Part shown: piece after piece, positions 56,489 to 64,000 of the stretch
Layout of the letters: every line of letters begins with the position of its first letter
How positions within the stretch are numbered: position 1 is the stretch's first letter
NCBI GenBank assembly: GCA_902729315.2
Contig: LR746281.1
Location: 315,001 to 379,000 of the forward strand
Length of the DNA stretch: 64,000 bases
Source of the DNA: Spirodela intermedia
Taxonomy: Eukaryota > Streptophyta > Magnoliopsida > Alismatales > Araceae
Reading direction: 5' to 3'
Program-made: the position numbers and the translations under genes
The notes under the pieces: generated by a model
Told to the model about the DNA's origin: nothing
Database searches by the model: none
Seen by the model: only the letters and a program-made list of their open reading frames with translations

Positions 56489-59400
56489 CTATTGGGGCCG
56501 GCCATAGTAGCTCCCCTGGGGCGGGTACGGGCCGGCGGGAAGAGTGTAAGGCGGGCGGGGCTGCTGAGGCGCCGCCGGCTGCTGCTGCTGCGCCGCGGTG
56601 TTGTAGTACGAGCCGCGCCACCCAGGGTACGCCGGCTGCCCGTAGTCGCCGCCGGGCGGATGCTGCTGCTGCTGCTGAGCCGTCTGGTAGGCGCCGCCGC
56701 CCATCGGCACGGCGTGGTAAGGAGGTTGCTGCTGCTGGTGCTGCTGCTGCTGCTGCTGCGGCGGCGGCGGCGGCGCGGCGTATGGCGGGTACGGGGCAGA
56801 GTACGCACCGGGCCTCGGATGCTGCTGGTGCTGCTCATGCGGGTAAGGGTGGGAGTACGCGCCGGACCTGGAATGCGGCAGGGGCTCCGGCGGGAGGCAG
56901 TAGGAATTGACGGGGGGGTTCGACGGGCCGGCAGATTGGTACCCGTAGCCGGCTGGCTTTCCGTCGGAGAAGCTGAGGCTGGCCATTTTCTTCTGCATGC
57001 TTTCCACCATCTCCGTGCACTGGAGGTTCCTGGTCATCACGAAGTCGTTGCCCTGCTGCTTCACGTTCATTATTGCATCCTGCTCAGGAAGAACCGGCGT
57101 GTGCGCGTTCAGGAACTGCCGCTCGGATGGTCGGGTCGGAGGGAATGGGGAGGCGAGAGAGGGTGGGTACCTGAAGAGTGATGTAGAACTTCAGACCTTC
57201 GTTTATGTTGTCCTTGATCTCGCGGAATTTCGCCACGGCGGCTGCGATCTGCTTGTAGGTCTTCTCGCGGGCAGCTGTGGAAACAGACGCTCCGAGGCAG
57301 TTAGTGGAACTGGTGGTGGGGAAATGAAGGTCGCATTAGCGTGAACCGACTGAAAAACACATAGAGATGTGGTCGTCTTCGCAGGAGGAGGGGCAGTGAG
57401 GGAGAAGCAAGTGCTCAGTCCAGGTCCCAGTTCTTCATATATCCAAGGCAGAGGAGAAGTGGGAGAAAAACAGGCATGGGGAAACTGATCGGCGAGATGT
57501 AATGGGGTCCCTTTCTAAGCTTGGATCCAGCACAGGCCAAGTTTTACTCTGGGCTTGATTTTTGAGGCTCAGGCCAGTAGAAACTCTGCCGGGTCAGGTT
57601 GCAGCCCCACCTGATTAATCCAGGGATGGCCAAGAATTTTCCCTTGTAGTTACCATAAGTAAACATGAACCGACTCCAAAGATGAAACCTGTACGAAAAT
57701 GGCAATATATATCCAATCTACGTGTATTATCAACAACTGGACGAGGTTGGAAGCATGAGAGATGGTCGGGGGAGCTTTATGCTGGGCTAATTTGGAGCTC
57801 AGGAAGGGTCAATATGTCTAGGCCGCCTGTTTTTCTCATACTTCGATTTAGAGAAGGTTATTGGTACCAAAAAAGAAAAAAAAAGGCAGATCATGAACTC
57901 TAGATTAACTTTCATTTACAGGATATTTCAGATGAGATATTGTACCTCTGTAGTCCTCGAGATTAAACACCGCAGCAAACTCATCGTTTTGGGCCTGTTA
58001 TGAAGGAAGAAAAAGAAATTCGCATGCCGGTAAGAAAAACCAATCAGCAGCAAAAATGAGCAAGTGGAGTGAAAAAGTTGGACGACTGATCAAAAGTGAA
58101 AGAAAGGTGAAGACTTGCTAAAAAAAAAAAGCGGAAAGTCTCCGATATGTGCCTCAGTGTCGCCTTAATGAAACACTAGGAACTGATTCGCCACTGAACG
58201 CAACAATATCACACAAAATGCTCGATTTGACGCCATGGAAGGAGATTTCAAGAATCATCTATGGTCACAAAGATCGTTGCAATTAAGCAAATTTCTGCCC
58301 AAAACGTTTTCTGAAAGCAATTTCCCGAAGTCAATTCTGGCATTTCTGGCACTAAACAACTGACGAGAACAAGAGGCAGTTCGTGGGAATTTCTTTAGCA
58401 TCACGCCACTACTCAGTAACTTTAGTGAAGCAGAATTTTAAAATACGGCTGACGGAGTTATGCCCGACAAGTAATTGATTTTCAAACCTGAGTAATTTAC
58501 TTTACCAGCACAGTGCCTCAGAAAAAAGAGATTATTTTCATGCAGTCCGGGGGAGGAAATATAGAATAAGTTACCTGAATTTGAAACAACAGCTGCTCTT
58601 GAGCTTCGATATTTTGCGTGATTTCCTCACAAATTTGATCATATTTTGCGATCTCCTTCCTAAAAAGGTCCTCGTATGATCCCGTGCTTGACATCAACTT
58701 TGGGAGTATATCGTCCTGAAAAGACAGCAACACGAACCACATGGCATGCTAAACATATATAAACCCTTTAGATTTTGCAATAGTAGTACTTGAAAGCTGT
58801 CAGTCCACAAATCCACTATACAACTTCGTACATTAGTTAATACCAAGAATCCAAATTTAGAGTGAGTGATGCATGCATATCTAGCCTGCAATGAAATTCT
58901 GAGAAGAAATCTAAACTGGTGATGAGATGTATGTCAGGATGTGCATGCAAAACTTGGAGAATCTTAATCAAATGAAGTGCATCTAACTAGTACGCAAGGA
59001 ATTTCCTCTTATTCTCTAATCTTCTGTCATCTGAGGATAGATGAAATCCAAGAGGCTTAGATCACTACGGCCTCATTATCTTTGTGTATACATTTATGCA
59101 TAGCGTTTGATTAGTTTCTGTTCCACTTTAATCTGGAAAGGTAAAAGGCAACATAAATGAATGTCACCTGCAACACTTGTGAACCTTTTCATCCTAATCA
59201 ATGAAAGAGGCAAAATCGATTGAGACAAGTGATGTGTGTTTCCCTTCAACTGTGAAGCTTATGGATAATAAGCCTCACTTTTTAGGGCGTTATGTAGATA
59301 TTTCTCAATTATTTAAACAAAAAAAGAAAAACATCCTAGCACCGGGAGGAGTGATAACATTAAATCATAAATATCTTACATTTCTTTTCATCTCTTTGAG

Positions 59401-62400
59401 CATATCTTCAAGACCGGCTCTCTGTGCACTAAGCGTCTCAAGTTGCCTCTGGTAAGAATAATAGGAATCAGGAAAGGATGATTTTCGGCGAATACTAAAG
59501 AGATGACAAAAAAGGTTATAGAGAATCTATGTATGCTAAAAGTACGACTCCCAGGTCACATAGCAACTTTTGAACTGGCAAAAGAAAAAGATTGGGACTA
59601 TCCATTGGCCAAGATGAAAGTCACACGGACCTTGACAAGCAAAATTCTCAATCTGCATTGACAATATAGTTTCTACTTTGCAAATCCACGTATATATGTA
59701 GCCCGTAAAGACCAAATAATTTGTTCCACAAGAGCACAAGGAAAAAAATACATAGAGACAAAAGAGAATCGTTGAATCGGATAATTGTTTCATAAATGAA
59801 AGTCCATACATACCTTAAGATTATATGCCACAAAACTTTATAAATCATACAATCATATAACCCATGGAACAGAGAGAAGCAATTCACGGAGCAAAACAAC
59901 AAATTCAGTACATTAGTTCTGTAGCCGTCCACAAAGTAAAATAAAAAAAATGATTCACAACATATAAAAATGAACATCAAAAATATGGGTGATACACAAG
60001 ATGGTATAACAGCAAAGATATCAACATATAACAAGGTGATCCTTTAAACCTAGAAACCTCAAAAGTAAGCCCTTTTGTATCCCTGTCTACTCTACCAAGA
60101 CATGGGTCACCCTAGAAAATAAAACAAATAACTTAGTAATTTATTTCTAAATCAAAGTTTATTCCATTATCACCAAATCGATAAAGATATGAAGAAAAAC
60201 TTCGTAACCTCCTGTAACCTTTTCGGAAAAGACCATTGCACTAATCAAGAAAGTTACTAAAATTCAACCACTAGAAATATAATACTCTAGCCATTCTTAA
60301 CTCAAATGTCAAGTAAATCGATACACTTACTTCATGAAAGGTGAACTTATCAAAATGTATTTTTCAATACCGATTGGGAAGCAGATTATGTGAAGCAAAA
60401 TCCAACCAGAAGCTTGCAATTTATTCTGTATCAAAACTTGAGTACATAACTGTAGTCTTTCTCCCATCAGATCCAAAAAATACGTCTTTGGAAACAAAAG
60501 GAATTATTCTGTAATTATCTGCTCCTCTAAAATCTTCTAGTAAAATTACCAAACTCTAACATTTGACAATAGAAAAAAAAAAGATTTTGCCAAAGGCGGG
60601 ACGTAGATTTTGTCTATTGGCAACAAAAGTACAGCAATGGATACATCGCCCATCAACAGAAGTACTACCTACCCCAAACACCCATTACTCGGAAATTCAA
60701 AGAAACCAGGCTTCCTTACCTTGAGCGATAGCCTTATAGAAATGGTTATCACACACTACTTTGGTACTTAAACCGAAATGGCCTAGACTGGACGTGTGAG
60801 GTGAAATCAATGTGATAGAGTCACAAACCGGCACATGTGCCAGTGGGAGATCCAGAATCGATTCCTTTCTTAAAAATAAAAATTAACGAAGTGTTGCATG
60901 ATTATGCATTTTCAGAAATTTCAACAACTATTGAGCCTTATATTTGAAATTGGAATTAATCCCCAGCATCAATTACTTAAATATGCAGAATGAGGCAATA
61001 TTTAAAAAGAGTAAAATTTACCAAAAATACTGTAAACAATATGATGCTTCTGATGATAAAGAGAACGAAAAAATTTCAAGGACAAATTTACTTACCAAAC
61101 TTTGCTTAAGAGCACCAACAATAGCATCTTCATTTCCATCCAAAGACATGATAGGTCTTGATACAATTGGAAGAGCAGATTCTATCTGAAAGCAAATGAA
61201 TCAGCTTCAGAGATTTAAATTTTCACATGAACTGCAGAACAGAATTCTCTATTCTCTGGCCATAGATTTTATTAATTATATTTGCTTAGGTCAGCATAAA
61301 CACAGACGTATGTTTGTGACCTGACTCTCTTGTTCAAGATAAATTCTCCAGAAGCAGCTATTGAAAACACACACACCAATACTAATATCTAATAAAACGC
61401 AATTATAAGAGTCAGAATAAACTCACAGGTCGGCAGTTGAGAATTTCCATAAGAGCTGAATGATCCTTTATAGCACGCTCAATCCGAGCATCACTATCAG
61501 AAGCTTGCTTAATGTTCGCAGCAAACTTGTTCAACCTATCATGCAAAGTCTTTGTCAGGGTAGTGGACTGAGGTCTTGTCCACTGACCTCCAAACTGGAC
61601 TCGAAACTGAGCATCCTCTCTCTCTTCTTTCCGCAGCATCTCTTCAGTCTGGATTAATAGTTCCTCATTAACTCTCTTCAAATCCTTGAGCTGCTGCAAT
61701 TCACCTTCCAAACCAGAAGGCCCACCAACAACTTGCACAGCCTCAACATCTTCCTTAATATCGATTGGCATAGTAAAATTTCCCTCCATTGCAAGGATGG
61801 AGTCAGGCAAGTCCATCTCCTTAAGCTTAACCCTCGTGATTTCACTCCCTTGCTGCAATTTCTCCACTTGGGTTCTAATGATGTTATCAACCATCTCAGT
61901 GTATTTGGAGAGGGCTTTTGCGCTGCTATCAGGTACAAGGCTAGCAAATAACCTCTCCTTGCTGGCATCTAAGACGTCACCCATATGTAAAGGCTTTACA
62001 AGTGAAGCAGCAGGGAGCGGCTGTAAGGAGCCAGCAGGTGGAATACGCATCAGATATACACGATCATTCTCCTTCACAGCTATCTCCAAATTCCGATTTA
62101 GATTAGTCTCTAGTTTGCTGACTGCATCAAGAAGAGGAGCAGCTACGCCTTTTGATGATTTCTTTGCATCAGCAAGGGCATTAATCCCACTTTTCAGCCG
62201 AGCGATCTCCTGTGCAATCTCTTCTTTCTCGTGCAAATCCAGTCCAGCTCTGTAACAAGCTTCCGCATAAAACTGTGCTGACTTGAGTTGAACGTGAGAA
62301 ATCCAGGTACGGTCAAAATGCTGACTCAGTGGGGGTGCACCCAGAGCTGCATAGGCTTCCTCGTAGTAAAGACTTACCTGCAAAAATCTTGACAAAAGTT

Positions 62401-63801
62401 AATGTTCTATTCCAATTCAAAAAACAGGCCATGTTCTGTACTGAGGAACCCATAGGAAGAAATGTAGCATGTATCCTTGATAAGTAGAAGGATTGTGAAT
62501 AAAAAGAACAGATTTGATAAAGTAATATTGGTCTTGAGAAGAGAGATATCATAAGGAATGCATTGATGTAATTGTCCAAACCAAATTGCTCCACAGAATA
62601 CAATTGAGAAGGCATCCCTGGTTCATGGGATACTGCAAACCAACTTCAGATGAGAAATAATGAGCAATTGCTCATCAACACGAAATTCAGCGAACCACTA
62701 GAACAAAAGATAAGATATGAATACAAAGCCAATTGCTTCTAAGTGGTAGCATCTAGGTGAACATTAATATTACAAAATCAGATATTTCACATCGAATTGG
62801 ACTTCGAAGAGGAAGCATTTTGCTTTTTCAGCTGAAAGACGAAAAAAATACATTTAACTTTGTCCCAGAAAAACATCCATCTCCAAAAACGTTCGAAGGA
62901 TGCAACAATAAAAAACTCTAACTCTAGCTTACATGGACAAAAATTATTTATAATATGTCTAGATTTACATGGATATTAAACTTATGAGAAAAAAAAATCT
63001 CTAAAAGATAAATGAAAATATTACCTCACTAGTGATAAAAGAGAGGACCAAAAAAGAGACTAATCAAAAATATAAAAATAAAAATAAATACATCAAAAAT
63101 CAAGGACAAACAAAATTTACCTGCCGGGCGACCTTGGAGCACAGACCAGGGGGCTTTGCATCACCAATGACCTTCTCAAAGAAGCACTCCTGTGCTTGGG
63201 CGAGCATCAGACGCTCGAGCATTCCAGAACACTCTGGAGATACGTCTAACGTCGCGGACGACCCCACCGAAGCCTTAATTGAGGCATTGTCACGAAGGAA
63301 GGCAAAGGCCCCAGCTGCAGCCTGGAAAGAATTGCACGCTACCTTGAGTCCCGCCGCGCCGGTTCTGTCTGCCGAGAGGGCGATCTGGCTGTGGGCAGCG
63401 CCGAGGTTGAAAAGCACAGCGGCCTTCTCCAGGTGGATGTTCTGTTGCGACGCCTTCTTGTTAGGCTTGAAGGCGTCGTACCAAACAAAGGAGAAAGCGT
63501 TGATATGGTCCCTGTCGGGGGATATTGGGAAGCGGGATTCCATGGCGCACAGTGCCCGGTAATACGACTGAAGGAGGTCTCGCCGGACCTCCGGAAGCGC
63601 ATCCGACGACTGAGGATTCTCTAGGTCGGATCGCATCTGCCGCACGGCCTCTAGATCATCCTCCAGGTTCTGCGCGTCCCGCTCCGAGTAGTGGGAGGCG
63701 ATGTAGTTGCGGAGGGGCCGGTAGAGCTCGATTGCTGCCGTCTTCTTCTCGTGGATCGCCAGCATCACGTTAACCGACCCTGCTATCCCCGGCACAGCCA
63801 T
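56489..63801 (-). CDS. ALIX: ALIX homologue (BRO1-domain ESCRT-associated protein)
   Basis: Eight exons: complement(56489-57079, 57171-57274, 57946-57994, 58575-58715, 59380-59448, 61096-61185, 61427-62377, 63121-63801). They give 891 residues, close to plant ALIX, all GT-AG and in phase. The N-terminal BRO1 domain runs from about 8 to 390 (NVMLAIHEKKTAAIELYRPL, FSFVWYDAFK, ASQQNIHLEKAAVLFNLGAA, LERLMLAQAQECFFE, ENDRVYLMRIP). The V domain follows (DSSAKALSKYTEMVD, MDLPDSILAMEG, TGSYEDLFRKEIAKYD). The last exon encodes a disordered Pro/Gln/Tyr-rich tail with poly-Gln runs and several PY and YPP motifs. Plant ALIX binds ESCRT-III SNF7 and helps sort membrane proteins at multivesicular bodies for vacuolar degradation. 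The ATG at 63801 is used; the frame stays open six codons further upstream without an ATG. Confidence 0.95.
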
Positions 63802-63843
63802 CTCTCCCCTTTCTTCCACCTCCTCTCTACGGCGCCTCTGATT

Positions 63844-63851
63844 TATTTATA
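63844..63851 (-). promoter_or_regulatory. TATA box candidate of the ALIX gene
   Basis: TATAAATA on the minus strand, 43 bp before the ATG. If used, the 5' UTR would be only about 10-20 nt, so a different start site is possible. Confidence 0.35.
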
Positions 63852-64000
63852 CCTGTAGAAGATCCGACTTGCAGTTGGACGCGCGCGGGCGGTGACCCGA
63901 CTCTCGCCCCCGTAGTTCCCCCCCGACTACGACGCGTCGGGAAAAATCAATCTGACCCGTCGGAAATTCCATCGACGGTCCACATCAACCATCCTTTTTC

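Noticed and set aside
56173-57181. Long + strand frames (245 and 276 codons) opposite the ALIX tail
   Set aside because: Low-complexity Ala/Arg/Leu products of the reverse-complemented CAG/CCG repeats.
1-64000. CRISPR arrays, tRNA or rRNA genes, bacterial insertion sequences
   Set aside because: No spaced direct-repeat array, no convincing tRNA box pair and no rRNA sequence noticed; the context is eukaryotic nuclear DNA.

Overview
This window is nuclear DNA of a flowering plant. The genes have many short GT-AG introns, chloroplast-targeted products, plant-only families (STIG1, SOSEKI, alpha-expansin, TIP aquaporin) and degenerate plant Ty3/gypsy retrotransposons. GC-rich first exons in an AT-rich intergenic background, plus long (CT)n/(GA)n tracts next to many genes, suggest a monocot, probably not a grass. 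I cannot name the species. Exon models were built by eye from splice consensus, phase continuity and remembered family motifs; no alignment was run.

Layout. 1-11,800: a rearranged cluster of three intact STIG1-like secreted Cys-rich peptide genes (two on -, one on +) and a fourth broken 3' end, inside direct and inverted duplications. 11,800-14,800: AT-rich intergenic DNA. 14,798-17,413 (-): SOSEKI/DUF966 polarity protein, six exons. 19,422-23,668 (+): SMG8, a subunit of the SMG1 complex of nonsense-mediated decay, four exons, one intron apparently GC-AG. 25,243 to about 35,300: two decayed Ty3/gypsy elements, both on -, arranged LTR-internal-LTR-internal-LTR. 35,851-36,791 (+): TIP1-like aquaporin. 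38,979-42,830 (+): kelch/coiled-coil protein like class IV acyl-CoA-binding proteins but without the ACB domain. 43,192-44,205 (+): alpha-expansin. 44,943-49,752 (+): chloroplast NADP-malate dehydrogenase, 14 exons. 50,440-53,350: a diverged direct repeat enclosing retroelement remains. 53,435-56,130 (+): chloroplast ribosomal protein bL9. 56,489-63,801 (-): ALIX/BRO1-domain ESCRT-associated protein, eight exons.

The genes are neighbours rather than a pathway: secreted or wall proteins (STIG1, expansin), a vacuolar channel (TIP), chloroplast proteins (NADP-MDH, bL9), and cytoplasmic or endosomal proteins (SMG8, ALIX, kelch protein, SOSEKI). I see no biosynthetic cluster, CRISPR array, tRNA or rRNA gene. 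The most unusual parts are the mosaic STIG1 cluster, the shared-LTR retroelement pair, the kelch gene without ACB domain, and the altered TIP pore residue.
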